Positions 25,518 to 35,703 of a stretch of DNA of 64,000 nt are shown piece by piece. Made by a program: the position numbers and the translations under genes. The stretch covers positions 38,601 through 102,600 of the forward strand of contig NZ_FOKL01000008.1 of NCBI RefSeq assembly GCF_900112025.1, written 5' to 3'. Each line of letters opens with the position of its first letter. Within the stretch, counting starts at the first letter, position 1. The stretch is from Janthinobacterium sp. 344 (GTDB lineage: Bacteria; Pseudomonadota; Gammaproteobacteria; Burkholderiales; Burkholderiaceae_D). The notes beneath the pieces are model-generated. The model was not told where the DNA came from. It worked only from the letters and a program-made list of their open reading frames with translations, and did no database searches.

Positions 25518-27257
25518 ATGTTTTCCAGTACCCCATCCGCCGCCCACCGCGAAGCTCGCCAAGAGCTGGACAACCTCATGGAAGAGGCTGGCGACGTCGT
25601 GTTCCGCCTCGATGCGGACGGCCTGATCCTGTTTGCCAGCAAGCGCGCGGCCACGCTGTTCGGCGCGCCCAACGGCCTGTCCGGCCATCTGCTGCTGCCG
25701 CTGGCGGCCGAGGCGTCGCGCGCCGCGCTGCAGGCGGCGCTCGAAGACGCGCTGGAAGAACCGGGCCGCCTGGAAGTGCGCCTGCAAACGCCGGACCAGG
25801 AAATCTGGTTCGAGCTGCGCCTGTCCTCTTATATGAGCGCGGCCGGCATCGCCGAACTGCTGGTGGTCGGGCGCGATACGTCGGCCCAGCACAACACGGA
25901 AGAACGCTTGCGCCACATGGCCACGCACGATGCGCTGACCGGCTTGCCGAACCGGCTGCTGCTGTCGGACCGCATCCGCATGGTGATCGCCCAGGCGGCG
26001 CGCTCGGGCCAGGGATTTTCCGTCGCCACCATCGGCCTCGACGGCTTTAAAAAGGTCAACGATGGTCTCGGCCATCCCGTCGGCGACGCCGTGCTGCGCC
26101 TGGCCGCGGCGCGCCTGCGCAAGACCCTGCGCGACAGCGATACGCTGGCGCGCGTGGGCGGCGATGAATTCGTCGCCGTGCTGCCGGGCAGCGCCACCGA
26201 TGCGCAAATCAAGCTGGTGACGGGCCGCCTGCTGGCCACCCTGCAGGCGCCGTTCGAAGTCGACGGCCACACGATCTACGTGGGCGCCTCCGTGGGCGTG
26301 TCCATTTATCCGCTGCACGCGGAAGACGAAGTGCGCCTGGTGGCGCTGGCCGATGCGGCCATGTCGCGCGCCAAGGAAACGGGCAAGGCCCGCTGCCTGG
26401 TCTACAGCCCGCGCCTGAACGGCCCGTCGGAACACGATATCTCGCTGGAAGCGGCCATGTTCCATGCCGTGCGCGAAGGCGAATTCCTGCTCTTTTACCA
26501 GCCCATCGTCGATGCGCATACGCGGCAGATCCAGGGTTTTGAAACCCTGATGCGCTGGAAGCATCCGACACTGGGCCTGGTGCCGCCCGTGCGCTTCATC
26601 CCCATCGCCGAAGCGAATGGCCTGATCAACCTGCTGGGCGCCTGGGCGCTGAAGGCGGCCTGCGTGCAGCTCAAGCAGTTTCAGGACGTGGCCAAACGCC
26701 CCCTGTACATCTCCGTCAACATCAGCCCGCGCCAGTTCCGCAACGATAAATTCCTCGACGTGCTCGATGACGCCATCGCCTTTTCGGGACTCTCCGGCGA
26801 CCACCTGGTGCTGGAAATCACGGAAGGCACCCTGATGATCGATCCCGTGCATGCGGAGACCATCCTCGGCAAGATGACGGAACGCCGCGCGCGCATCGCC
26901 ATCGACGATTTCGGCACCGGCTATTCCTCGCTGGCGTACCTGAAGCGCTTCCCTATTTCCGTGCTGAAGATCGACCGCACCTTCATCAAGGACTTGCCTG
27001 CATCGAGCAAGGATGCGGCCATCTGCAATACCATTCTCGACCTGGCCAAGCACTTGAATCTGTCGGTGGTGGCCGAAGGCGTGGAAACGGAAGAGCAGAT
27101 GCATTTCATGGAGTCGCGCGGCTGTCATTACGTACAAGGCTATCTGACGGGAAAACCGATGCCGGCGCACGCCGCGCTATCGGCCTTGAGTGAAAAAACC
27201 TATGCGGCGCTGGTGCCCACGCCGTCTGCCCATGAGCTGCGCGGAGGTGTGCAATGA
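25518..27257 (+). CDS. PAS-GGDEF-EAL c-di-GMP enzyme
   Basis: The 579-residue soluble protein has a PAS-like domain at about 10-130 (LMEEAGDVVFRLDADGLILF), GGDEF at about 135-300 with intact ARVGGDEF (residue 214) and an RxxD inhibitory site five residues upstream, and EAL at about 315-565. The EAL motif reads ETL (residue 342), keeping the catalytic Glu, and DDFGTGYSSL is intact. Both synthesis and hydrolysis of c-di-GMP are therefore possible. Its stop overlaps the start of the HDOD gene (ATGA). Confidence 0.92.
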   Translation: MFSSTPSAAHREARQELDNLMEEAGDVVFRLDADGLILFASKRAATLFGAPNGLSGHLLLPLAAEASRAALQAALEDALEEPGRLEVRLQTPDQEIWFELRLSSYMSAAGIAELLVVGRDTSAQHNTEERLRHMATHDALTGLPNRLLLSDRIRMVIAQAARSGQGFSVATIGLDGFKKVNDGLGHPVGDAVLRLAAARLRKTLRDSDTLARVGGDEFVAVLPGSATDAQIKLVTGRLLATLQAPFEVDGHTIYVGASVGVSIYPLHAEDEVRLVALADAAMSRAKETGKARCLVYSPRLNGPSEHDISLEAAMFHAVREGEFLLFYQPIVDAHTRQIQGFETLMRWKHPTLGLVPPVRFIPIAEANGLINLLGAWALKAACVQLKQFQDVAKRPLYISVNISPRQFRNDKFLDVLDDAIAFSGLSGDHLVLEITEGTLMIDPVHAETILGKMTERRARIAIDDFGTGYSSLAYLKRFPISVLKIDRTFIKDLPASSKDAAICNTILDLAKHLNLSVVAEGVETEEQMHFMESRGCHYVQGYLTGKPMPAHAALSALSEKTYAALVPTPSAHELRGGVQ

Positions 27258-28750
27258 ATCCAGGTCATTTCACGGCGCCGACACAGCTCGGCAAAAACAC
27301 CCTGGACCTGCTGTGGGCGCGCACGCGCCAGCAGGGCGACATGCCCGGCTTCGCCAAGGCCATCAGCGCCATCCTGGGCGCCATGCGCGGCGAGGATGAC
27401 CACGAATTCGACATCACGCAAACGGTGCTGTCGGATCCCGTCCTCACGCACAAGGTCCTCAGGCTGGCCAACAGCGGCATGTATTCCGCGTTTGGCCAGC
27501 GGGTCAACACGGTGTCGAAGGCGGTGCTGGTGCTGGGCATCGACGCCATCGGCCACCTGGCGCTGGGCCTGAAGCTGATCGAGGAACTGTCGCAGGCGTC
27601 TCCCGATTCCGTCAGCGCCCACGTGGAAATGGAAAAAGCCGTGCTGGCCGGGATGGTGGCACAGCAGGTGGCCACCAGCGCCGGCAGCCTGCAGGCGGAA
27701 CAGGCCGTGGTCTGCTCCATGCTGCACACGCTGGGCCGCATGATGGTGACGTTCTACATGACGGATTTCTGGGCCCGCATGCAGGCGCACGCTGGCCCCG
27801 GCAACGAGGCGGCCGCCGCGCGCGAAATCCTCGGCCTGTCGCTGCCGGAAGTGGGCTATGCCACGGCCGCCCACTGGGGCCTGCCGCAGCACCTGATCAA
27901 TGGCATGCGTCCGATGGACCCGTCGCCCGACAACGCGCCCGTCACCGGCGCCGACTGGATGGCGGGCCTGTCGACCATGGCGGCGCGCTGCGCCGACTCG
28001 CTGTGGCATGACGACGCGGCCGGCGCGGCGCAGGTGCACGCGCTGATCGACGACTATGCGGGCACCCTGGGCATCACCGCCACCGACCTGGTGGTGGCCG
28101 TGGACAAGGCCAAGGCCATGGCGGCGGCCGACCTGTCGATCGCGCCCCTGTCGAAGCCGGCCGAACGGCGCGCGCGCCAGCTGGCGTCGACGCGCATGCG
28201 CGCCGAAGGCAACCGCGTGCTGATCAGCGGCCTGGCCGACCTGCGCGGCGCCATCGGCAGCGCCAGTCCCGGCCAGATGGTCTCGATGGCATTGGAAACG
28301 CTGCACCAGGGTTTTGATTTTTCGCGCTCGGTGGCCTTCGTGCGCAACCACAAGGACCATCTGTATTCGGCGCGCATCAGCCTGGGCGACGGCATGGCCG
28401 ACCTGCAGGACCTGATGGTGTTTGGCGACGCATATGAACCGAACGTCTTCCACGCGGCCCTCAATAGCGACCGCGTGATCTTCATCGACAATGCGCGCGA
28501 CCCGAAATTCGCCGCCAAGCTGCCGCAATGGTGGAAAGCCACCCTGTCGGAAGCGCGCAGCTTCGTCGTGCTGCCGCTGTCGGCCAACGGCCACCCCACG
28601 GGATTTTTATACGGCGACTGGGACGACAGCTTCCCGCCGATCCAATTGAATCAGACGGAATTCAACCTGATCAACGATATCCGGGCGTTATTGGTGCAGT
28701 CGGTGGAGATGCGCCACCAGCTTGAGCTGGTGGCGAATAAAGTAGCATAA
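27254..28750 (+). CDS. HDOD-domain signalling protein
   Basis: The 498-residue protein carries an N-terminal HDOD domain (about residues 20-225: ILSDP-like VLSDPVLTHKVLRLANSG, then SKAVLVLGIDAIGHLALG), a linker, and a C-terminal GAF-like region (about 310-495: LMVFGDAYEPNVFHAALNSD, SFVVLPLSANGHPTGFLYGD). HDOD proteins are non-enzymatic regulators of motility and c-di-GMP circuits. The 4-base overlap with the GGDEF-EAL gene implies matched expression. Confidence 0.88.
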   Translation: MNPGHFTAPTQLGKNTLDLLWARTRQQGDMPGFAKAISAILGAMRGEDDHEFDITQTVLSDPVLTHKVLRLANSGMYSAFGQRVNTVSKAVLVLGIDAIGHLALGLKLIEELSQASPDSVSAHVEMEKAVLAGMVAQQVATSAGSLQAEQAVVCSMLHTLGRMMVTFYMTDFWARMQAHAGPGNEAAAAREILGLSLPEVGYATAAHWGLPQHLINGMRPMDPSPDNAPVTGADWMAGLSTMAARCADSLWHDDAAGAAQVHALIDDYAGTLGITATDLVVAVDKAKAMAAADLSIAPLSKPAERRARQLASTRMRAEGNRVLISGLADLRGAIGSASPGQMVSMALETLHQGFDFSRSVAFVRNHKDHLYSARISLGDGMADLQDLMVFGDAYEPNVFHAALNSDRVIFIDNARDPKFAAKLPQWWKATLSEARSFVVLPLSANGHPTGFLYGDWDDSFPPIQLNQTEFNLINDIRALLVQSVEMRHQLELVANKVA

Positions 28751-28776
28751 AACCCGCCCCCAACGGCAGAACTGCC

Positions 28777-28803
28777 GGGGTCGGACCTTGAAGGTCCGAC
28801 CCC
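28777..28803. repeat. GGGTCGGACC palindrome
   Basis: A 27-bp inverted repeat with arms GGGGTCGGACCTT and AAGGTCCGACCCC, between the convergent HDOD and aroC genes. A degenerate relative lies at 48300-48326. It may act as a bidirectional terminator despite having no T-run. Confidence 0.7.
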
Positions 28804-28824
28804 AGATCTTGCCTCTCGGGTCAA

Positions 28825-29919
28825 TTACTTCAGCTTCGGCGTATTCACCGACACATCGCCGCACTGCGCGCGGTGCATCAGGGCGTGGTCGATCAGCACC
28901 AGCGCCAGCATGGCTTCGGCGATCGGCGTGGCGCGGATGCCCACGCACGGATCGTGGCGGCCGAACGTTTCGACCATCACGGGATTGCCCTCTTTATCGA
29001 TCGAGCGGCGCGGCGTGCGGATCGACGAGGTCGGCTTGATGGCGATCGAGACGCTGATATCCTGCCCCGTCGAAATGCCGCCCAGTACGCCGCCGGCGTG
29101 ATTGCCAATAAAACCTTCGGGCGTCAGTTCGTCGCCGTGCTCGGAACCCTTTTGCGCCACCGAATCGAAGCCGGCGCCGATTTCCACGCCCTTGACGGCA
29201 TTGATGCCCATCATGGCGTAGGCGATGTCGGCGTCCAGCTTGTCGTAGATGGGCTGGCCCAGGCCGACGGGCACGTTCTGCGCGATCACGTCGATGCGCG
29301 CGCCGATGGAATCGCCGTCGCGGCGCAATTGGTCCATGGCCGCTTCCATGCGCGCGATCAGGTCCGCGTCGCCGCTGGCGGCAAAGAACGGGTTCGCATG
29401 CACGTGGTCCCAGGACTGGAACGGCACGGGGATGTCGCCCAGCTGGCTCATGCAGCCCTTGAACGTGGTGCCGTACTGCTGCAGCAGCCATTTCTTGGCG
29501 ATCGCCGCCGCGCCCACCACGGGCGCCGTCAGGCGCGCCGACGAGCGGCCGCCGCCGCGCGGATCGCGCACGCCGTATTTATGCCAGTAGGTGTAGTCGG
29601 CGTGGCCGGGGCGGAAGCTTTCCGCGATATTGCCGTAATCCTTGCTGCGCTGGTCTTCATTGCGGATCAGCAGCGCGATGGGCGTGCCCGTCGTCACGCC
29701 CTGGTACACGCCCGACAGGATCTCGACCGTATCCGACTCCTGGCGCTGCGTCACGTGGCGCGAAGTGCCAGGCTTGCGGCGGTCCAGCTCGGGCTGGATA
29801 TCGGCCTCCGACAGGACCAGTCCCGGAGGACAGCCGTCGATCACGCAGCCGATGGCCGGGCCATGCGATTCGCCGAAAGTGGTAACAGTAAACAGCTTGC
29901 CAAAAGAATTGCCGGACAT
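28825..29919 (-). CDS. aroC: Chorismate synthase
   Basis: The 364-residue enzyme makes chorismate from EPSP, the last shikimate step, with reduced FMN. Signatures are present: [18 protein letters not shown] near the start, [27 protein letters not shown], and [15 protein letters not shown]. Single gene, convergent with the HDOD gene. Confidence 0.97.
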   Translation of the reverse strand: MSGNSFGKLFTVTTFGESHGPAIGCVIDGCPPGLVLSEADIQPELDRRKPGTSRHVTQRQESDTVEILSGVYQGVTTGTPIALLIRNEDQRSKDYGNIAESFRPGHADYTYWHKYGVRDPRGGGRSSARLTAPVVGAAAIAKKWLLQQYGTTFKGCMSQLGDIPVPFQSWDHVHANPFFAASGDADLIARMEAAMDQLRRDGDSIGARIDVIAQNVPVGLGQPIYDKLDADIAYAMMGINAVKGVEIGAGFDSVAQKGSEHGDELTPEGFIGNHAGGVLGGISTGQDISVSIAIKPTSSIRTPRRSIDKEGNPVMVETFGRHDPCVGIRATPIAEAMLALVLIDHALMHRAQCGDVSVNTPKLK

Positions 29920-30256
29920 AGTAGGAAGTGTGAAGGACTGGAAAACCCCATTCTACCAGCCTGCGGGGCAGGCCATGCCGCTAATGCCAGGCCACCGCCC
30001 GATATTTACCCGCCACCGGCCCTGCCGCCGCGCCTTTCGCCGCGCCCCAAACCGCCATTTTAAAATCCCGCGTTATTTTTTCGTATAAAAAATACCAAAT
30101 AAGCGTCGCAATCATGCAATGCAAGAAATATTGCCCTACAGAATAGACTTAAAAAAACATTTTGCTTATTAAATAGCTATATACTTGGATCAGAGCGCGG
30201 CACACAATACTGAACGCCAACCCGGATTGAGGCTGCGCCGAGAGCACGTCACGACA

Positions 30257-30317
30257 TGCCCAGGGCCAGGCGTCGTTGCCGCAGACAGTACGCAAGTACG
30301 GCGAGGCAACGCAACGA
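30257..30317. repeat. Intergenic palindromic repeat, family B copy 1
   Basis: Block TGCCCAGGGCCAGGCGTCGTTGCCG... sharing with the next copy the centre GACAGTACGCRAGTACGG and CGAGGCA. The arms TCGTTGCC and GGCAACG are complementary. Confidence 0.7.
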
Positions 30318-30350
30318 TAGTTGAGTGCTGTTTTTCGTTGTTCCAGAGTG

Positions 30351-30439
30351 CATCAGAAATGCCCAGGGCTAGGCGTACTGCCGAAGACAGTACGCGAGTA
30401 CGGCGAGGCAGTACAACAACGCCATGGACATTTCTGATG
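30351..30439. repeat. Intergenic palindromic repeat, family B copy 2
   Basis: Perfect 11-bp outer arms CATCAGAAATG (30351-30361) and CATTTCTGATG (30429-30439) enclose GGCGTACTGCCG and CGAGGCAGTAC around CAGTACGCGAGTACGG. The whole block can fold into one long hairpin about 40 bp upstream of the response-regulator gene. The 560-bp gap between aroC and that gene holds no protein gene. Confidence 0.75.
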
Positions 30440-30479
30440 TGCTCACGTTCCGTATTGAGTCATCCTGGAGAAGCTATAC

Positions 30480-32741
30480 ATGCCCGCACCGATCATCCCC
30501 CTTGATGCCAACAAGGACGATCACGACGACCTGGTATTCCTCGATGAGCAACCGGCTGCGCCGCTGACGGTCGCGCCGCGCAGCGTGTGGCGGGTGATGA
30601 TCATCGACGACGATGAAGACGTCCACTCCACCACCACTTTCGCGCTGGGCAACCTGGAAATGCAGCACCGTCCGCTGGAATTCGTGCACGCCTATTCGGC
30701 GGGCCAGGCGCGCGAGCTGCTCAAGCATGAAAGCGACATCGCCGTCATCCTGCTCGACGTGGTGATGGAACAGGACGACGCGGGCCTGCACCTGGTGCGC
30801 TACATCCGCGAAACGCTGAAGATGACGGACGTGCGCATCATCCTGCGCACGGGCCAGCCCGGCTATGCGCCGGAAATCGACGCCATCCGCGATTTCGACA
30901 TCAACGATTACAAGACCAAGTCGGAACTGACGCGCATCAAGCTGTTTACCACCGTCACGGCGGCCATCCGCTCGTACGAACAGATCCGCTCGATCAGCAG
31001 CAGCCGGCGCGGCCTGGACCAGATCGTCCACGCCAGCACGCAGCTGATGGCGCTGCATGGCGTACAGAATTTCTCGGCCGGCGTGCTGGCGCAGATCGCC
31101 GACCTGCTGGGCATCCGCGCCGACGGCGTGCTGTGCGTGCAGGAGATGCTGGACAATGGCGGCAAGGAGCTGCTTGTCTCCGCTTGCACGGGCAGCTTTT
31201 CCGGCTTGCCGCACAGCGCCCTGTGCGGCCTGCAAAACCCGCGCGTGATGGCCGCCATCGAACACACGCTGGCGCAGCGGCGCAATGTGTATGCGCACGA
31301 TTACGCCACCCTGTACTTCGCCGGCAAGGCCAGCCGCGACGCGGCCGCCTATTTGCTGCTGCCACGGCCCCTCACCGCCATCGATGAAAGCCTGCTGGAA
31401 GTGTTCTGCAGCAACGTCGCCGTGGGCCTGGACAACGTCGAGCTGGTGTCGCACCTGCATAACGCCGCCTTCTATGACAACCTGTCGAAACTGCCCAACC
31501 GCACGCGCCTGGTGGAAATCCTCGACGCCACGCTGGCCGGCCCCGCGCGCGACGACGCCACCCTGTCGCTGGTGGACCTGGACCATTTTGCCGAGACCAA
31601 CGACGCCCTGGGCCACCAGTTCGGCGACCTGCTGCTGGTCGCCGTGGCGGGCCGGCTGCAAACCCAGCTGGGATCGCAACTGACCGTGGCGCGCCTGGGC
31701 GGCGACATCTTCTGCGTGCTGGGCGATTCCTCGCAAGTCAATCCGGCCAACATCCTGGCCCTGTTCCAGGCGCCGTTCAGCATCGACGGGCAGGACGTGC
31801 AACTGTCCGCCACCCTGGGCCTGGTGCGCCTGGGCGAACACGCGGGCACGGGCGCCGATGCGCTCAAGGATGCCGACATCGCCCTGAAGCGGGCGAAAAG
31901 CCAGCAGCGCGCCGGCCACTTCTATTTTTCGCGCAGCATGGGCATCGAAATCCGCGAACGCGTGCGCATGATGCACGCGCTGCGCACGGCTTTTAGCCAG
32001 GGCCAGCTGTTCGTCGTGTACCAGCCGCAGATCGACCTGACCACGCGCCGCCCCGTCGGCGCCGAAGCGCTGCTGCGCTGGCAGACGCCGGACGGCAAGT
32101 TCATCTCGCCCGACCGCTTCATCCCCATCGCCGAGTATTCGGGCATCATCATCGACCTCGGTGAATGGGTGCTGCGCACGGCGTGCCGCGAACTGGTGCA
32201 GCTGCGCGAACAGGGCCACCGCAACTTCGTCATGTCCGTCAACGTCTCGCAAGTGCAGTTCCGCCACCCGCTATTCCTGGAAATGCTGCGCGCGGCGCTG
32301 GAGGACACCCAGGCGCCGCCCGAATTCATCGAACTGGAAATCACGGAATCGATGGCCATGGAAGAGCCGGACATGCTGATCAAGATGCTGTGGCAGATCA
32401 AGCAGACGGGTGTCAGCATCGCCATCGACGACTTCGGCACGGGCTTCTCCTCGCTGTCCTACCTGCAGCGCCTGCAGGTCGACCGCCTGAAGATCGACCG
32501 CGCGTTTGTGACGGAAATCACGGGCTCGGCGCGCGGCAGCAGCATCGCGGAAATGGTCATCCAGCTGGGCCGCAACCTGGGCCTGGCCGTCATCGCCGAA
32601 GGCGTGGAAGACGAGCGGCAAGCGCAGATTTTGCAGGCGCTGGGCTGCCCCATGGCGCAGGGCTTTTTGTTCGCCCGCCCCATGACGGCCAGCGCGCTGG
32701 GAAGCTGGCTGAACAACGAGGCGCTGCAGGGCGCCGCCTAG
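30480..32741 (+). CDS. Response regulator with degenerate GGDEF and intact EAL domain
   Basis: The 753-residue protein has a receiver domain at about 38-160 (phosphoacceptor Asp93 in VILLDVVME), a DUF3369-type middle region with KTKSELTRIKLFTTVTAAIR (about 170-320), a GGDEF domain whose motif is GGDIF (residue 407, probably no synthase activity), and an EAL domain with GAEALLRW (residue 529) and DDFGTGFSSL. It most likely hydrolyses c-di-GMP on phosphorylation. No histidine kinase is adjacent. Confidence 0.92.
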   Translation: MPAPIIPLDANKDDHDDLVFLDEQPAAPLTVAPRSVWRVMIIDDDEDVHSTTTFALGNLEMQHRPLEFVHAYSAGQARELLKHESDIAVILLDVVMEQDDAGLHLVRYIRETLKMTDVRIILRTGQPGYAPEIDAIRDFDINDYKTKSELTRIKLFTTVTAAIRSYEQIRSISSSRRGLDQIVHASTQLMALHGVQNFSAGVLAQIADLLGIRADGVLCVQEMLDNGGKELLVSACTGSFSGLPHSALCGLQNPRVMAAIEHTLAQRRNVYAHDYATLYFAGKASRDAAAYLLLPRPLTAIDESLLEVFCSNVAVGLDNVELVSHLHNAAFYDNLSKLPNRTRLVEILDATLAGPARDDATLSLVDLDHFAETNDALGHQFGDLLLVAVAGRLQTQLGSQLTVARLGGDIFCVLGDSSQVNPANILALFQAPFSIDGQDVQLSATLGLVRLGEHAGTGADALKDADIALKRAKSQQRAGHFYFSRSMGIEIRERVRMMHALRTAFSQGQLFVVYQPQIDLTTRRPVGAEALLRWQTPDGKFISPDRFIPIAEYSGIIIDLGEWVLRTACRELVQLREQGHRNFVMSVNVSQVQFRHPLFLEMLRAALEDTQAPPEFIELEITESMAMEEPDMLIKMLWQIKQTGVSIAIDDFGTGFSSLSYLQRLQVDRLKIDRAFVTEITGSARGSSIAEMVIQLGRNLGLAVIAEGVEDERQAQILQALGCPMAQGFLFARPMTASALGSWLNNEALQGAA

Positions 32742-32768
32742 GCCGTCCAGTGGATTGCCTGGAATGCA

Positions 32769-32791
32769 AAACGCCGGCGATTGCCGGCGTT
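32769..32791. terminator. Terminator between the EAL and CBS genes
   Basis: AACGCCGGCGATTGCCGGCGTT followed by GTTTTT; between convergent genes. Confidence 0.85.
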
Positions 32792-32813
32792 GTTTTTACT
32801 GCATGAGTGAAGC

Positions 32814-33260
32814 TTAATCGGTGGTTTCGGCCGGCCAGTCGCGGATGTACGCCTTCAGCATCTGGTTCTCGAAGCTTTGCGCTTCCAGCACGGCGCGCGC
32901 CACGTCATAGAAGGAGATGACGCCCAGCAAGGTCTTGGCGTTCATGACGGGCAGGTAGCGCGCGTGCTTTTCCAGCATGATGCGGCGCACCTCATTGACT
33001 TCCGTATCGGGGGTGACGGTGATCGGGTGGTCATCCATGTGCTTGCGCACGGTGCCGCCGCCGATCTGGCCCGCGTTTTCATGCAAGGCGTTCAGCACTT
33101 CGCGGAAGGTCAGCATGCCGACCAGGTCGCCAAATTCCATGACCACCAGCGAACCGATGTCTTTTTCAGCCATGGTATTGGCCGCGTCAAGCAGGGGCTG
33201 GTCTGGCGTGACCGTGTAGAGGATGTTGCCCTTGACTTGGAGAATTTCAGATACTTTCAT
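32814..33260 (-). CDS. Two-CBS-domain protein
   Basis: The 148-residue protein consists of a pair of CBS motifs (TVTPDQPLLDAANTMAEKDI, GSLVVME...; ITVTPDTEVNEVRRIMLEKH, ARYLPVMN...). Such pairs bind adenine nucleotides and act as sensors; no fused effector is present. Binding ligand and partner unknown. Confidence 0.9.
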   Translation of the reverse strand: MKVSEILQVKGNILYTVTPDQPLLDAANTMAEKDIGSLVVMEFGDLVGMLTFREVLNALHENAGQIGGGTVRKHMDDHPITVTPDTEVNEVRRIMLEKHARYLPVMNAKTLLGVISFYDVARAVLEAQSFENQMLKAYIRDWPAETTD

Positions 33261-33388
33261 ATTGGCCGTCCTGTCCGCGTGATTGGTTTTTTAGTTATTC
33301 TAGCCCTTACAGCGACTGTAGCCTATGCCTGCGGAAAAATCCAGCCTTGCGCGCAATCAAATCAAGGGGGATTGCCGGGCAAGAAAAA

Positions 33389-33475
33389 CGTAGCGAACGG
33401 ATGCGCTGCGCGGCCGAGAAGCGCAGCTGTACACCAGTACAGCGAGCATCGCCGGCCGTGCCCCGCGACGCGCAG
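33389..33475. repeat. Intergenic palindromic repeat, family A copy 2
   Basis: Second copy of the element at 16479-16580, sharing GGCCGAGAAGCGCA, the GTAC...GTAC centre, GAGCATC and CGCGACGCGCAG. It touches the 3' end of the hydroxylase gene. Confidence 0.7.
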
Positions 33476-33482
33476 TAGTTTT

Positions 33483-34106
33483 TCACGCCCGGCGGCGGAA
33501 CCAGCCGGCTATCGACAGGCGTTCGCGCGCCGTCGGCAGCACTTCGTGCAGCATCTCGCCCGACAAAAACATGGCCATGCGCCCCGCCACCGGCGCGACA
33601 TCCACCACGGGCGCGCCCTGCGGGTGCAGGCGCAAGGCGCCGCCATGCCCGGGCAGCCAGTCCTCGTTCAGGTACAGCACGACGGAGACGGTGCGCTTGT
33701 CGTCGTCGCGGAAGCGGTCCAGATGGGCCCGGTAAAAGGCGCCCGGCGCATACACGGCGAAATGGCTTTCGTACTCGTCCAGCCCCAGGAACAGTTCGCG
33801 GTTCAGGGTCCGCCGCAGCTCCTCCATGTGCGCCAGGTAGCTGTCGCAGGCGGCTGATCGGCCCGCTTCCAGCCATTCGATATGGTCGCCGCGGATTGCC
33901 GGCTGCAGCAGCGGCGCATGGCCGCTGCCTACGCCGGCGCCCTTCATGTTGCCGCTGAGCATGGATTGCACGCATTCGGCGGCCAGCTGGCGGCTCAGTT
34001 CAGGGGAAATGAAATGCTCTTGCATGACCCAGCCTGCGTGGCAGAGGCCGTCGACGATACGAGGTCCGGATACGGCGAGGGCGCCGTCGAACGATATTGC
34101 GGGCAT
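33483..34106 (-). CDS. Fe(II)/2-oxoglutarate-dependent hydroxylase (prolyl-4-hydroxylase type)
   Basis: The 207-residue protein has the iron ligands HLD (in FYRAHLDRFRDDDKR) and a C-terminal His (MLHEVLPTARERLS) with the 2-oxoglutarate-binding Arg eight residues later. The middle part VSVVLYLNEDWLPGHGGALR is typical of P4H-like domains. Substrate unknown; related proteins hydroxylate translation factors or act in oxygen sensing. ATG at 34106; no good domain sequence lies upstream. Confidence 0.85.
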   Translation of the reverse strand: MPAISFDGALAVSGPRIVDGLCHAGWVMQEHFISPELSRQLAAECVQSMLSGNMKGAGVGSGHAPLLQPAIRGDHIEWLEAGRSAACDSYLAHMEELRRTLNRELFLGLDEYESHFAVYAPGAFYRAHLDRFRDDDKRTVSVVLYLNEDWLPGHGGALRLHPQGAPVVDVAPVAGRMAMFLSGEMLHEVLPTARERLSIAGWFRRRA

Positions 34107-34391
34107 AAAATCTTTCCTGGTGGACTTGCGATGAGAGTTCGCCTGAAGTCCAGGAATTCGCTGGCACGTAGCTGAACGCCCTGCGGCGCGGCGCACGCGC
34201 ACAGGTAAAACAGCCCGAATATCGCTGACCCGATATCCTACCACCGCCGCTGCGCGCCGGTCACTTTTTTTACACTTCAGGTTACACGCCATGCCCGCCG
34301 CCACGGCGCCATGCGCCCTGCACGCCGGCCCTTTTGCTCAGCTGCAAATCAGGTTACGATCTTGCCACTATAAAAACTTGGCGGAGACACC

Positions 34392-35702
34392 ATGAGCGGC
34401 CCGAAATACCCCGGTTTTGACACCTTATCCCTGCATGCGGGCGCCACGCCCGACCCGGTGACGGGCGCGCGCGCCACGCCCATCCACTTCACGTCCTCGT
34501 TTGCCTTCAAGAGTTCGGACCACGCGGCCTCGCTGTTCAACATGGAACGGGCCGGCCACGTGTATTCGCGCATCTCGAATCCCACCAACGCCGTGCTGGA
34601 AGAGCGCATCGCCGCGCTCGAAGGGGGCGTGGCCGGCATCGCCACGGCCAGTGGCCAGGCGGCCATGCACCTGGGACTGTCCACCATCGCCGGCGCCGGT
34701 TCGCACATCGTCGCCTCGCGCGCCCTGTACGGCGGCTCGCACAACCTGCTGGCGTACACCTTGAAACGCTTCGGCATCGAGACGACCTTTGTCGACCCGC
34801 GCGATGTGGACGCGTGGCGCGGCGCGATACGCCCGAATACGAAAGTGCTGTTCGGCGAAACCCTGGGCAATCCGGGCCTCGACGTGCTGGACATCCCCCG
34901 GATTGCCGCCCTGGCGCACGAGCACCAGCTGCCGCTGATGCTCGACTCGACCTTCACCACGCCCTATCTGCTGCGTCCCTTCGAGCATGGCGCCGACCTG
35001 GTATTCCACTCGGCCACCAAGTTCCTGTGCGGCCATGGCACGGCCATCGGCGGCTTGCTCGTCGACGGCGGCACGTTCGACTGGCAGGCGGCCTACGACA
35101 AGACGGGCCGTTTTGCCGAACTGTGCGAACCGTACGAGGGCTTTCACGGCATGGTCTTCGCCGAGGAATCGACGGTGGCGCCGTTCGCCCTGCGCGCGCG
35201 GCGTGAAGGCTTGCGCGATTTCGGCGCCGTCATGAGCCCGCACAATGCCTTCGCCGTCCTGCAAGGCATCGAAACGCTGGGCTTGCGCATGGACCGCCAC
35301 GTGGCCAACACGCGCAAGATCATCGACTTCCTGCTGGCCAATCCCGCCGTCGAATCCGTGTCGTATCCCGAACTGCCGTCGCATCCCGATTACGCGCTGG
35401 CGAAAACCCTGCTGCCAAAAGGCGCGGGCGGCGTGTTCACTTTCCGCCTGCGCGGCGACCGCGCGGCCGGCCGGCGCTTTGTCGACAGCCTGAAGGTCTT
35501 CTCGCACCTGGCCAACGTGGGCGACGCCAAGTCGCTCGTCATCCACCCCGCCTCCACCACGCATTTCCGCGTGCCCGACGATCAGCTGGTACAGGCAGGC
35601 ATCACGCAAGGCACCATGCGCCTGTCGGTGGGCCTGGAAGACGCGGACGATTTGATCGAAGACCTGGCCCGTGGCCTGAAACTGTCGCAGAAAGGCGCCT
35701 GA
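34392..35702 (+). CDS. metY: O-acetylhomoserine (thiol)-lyase
   Basis: The 436-residue PLP enzyme of direct sulfhydrylation makes homocysteine from O-acetylhomoserine and sulfide. It belongs to the Cys/Met-metabolism family: [34 protein letters not shown], and the PLP Lys in [16 protein letters not shown]. The 436-residue length fits MetY better than MetZ (about 400). The substrate ester (acetyl or succinyl) cannot be fixed from sequence alone. The next gene starts 1 bp after the stop. Confidence 0.85.
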   Translation: MSGPKYPGFDTLSLHAGATPDPVTGARATPIHFTSSFAFKSSDHAASLFNMERAGHVYSRISNPTNAVLEERIAALEGGVAGIATASGQAAMHLGLSTIAGAGSHIVASRALYGGSHNLLAYTLKRFGIETTFVDPRDVDAWRGAIRPNTKVLFGETLGNPGLDVLDIPRIAALAHEHQLPLMLDSTFTTPYLLRPFEHGADLVFHSATKFLCGHGTAIGGLLVDGGTFDWQAAYDKTGRFAELCEPYEGFHGMVFAEESTVAPFALRARREGLRDFGAVMSPHNAFAVLQGIETLGLRMDRHVANTRKIIDFLLANPAVESVSYPELPSHPDYALAKTLLPKGAGGVFTFRLRGDRAAGRRFVDSLKVFSHLANVGDAKSLVIHPASTTHFRVPDDQLVQAGITQGTMRLSVGLEDADDLIEDLARGLKLSQKGA

Positions 35703-35703
35703 G

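Noticed and set aside
25359..27170. 603-codon minus-strand frame
   Set aside because: Antisense to the PAS-GGDEF-EAL gene with shadow composition.
30474..32267. 597-codon minus-strand frame
   Set aside because: Antisense to the response-regulator/EAL gene.
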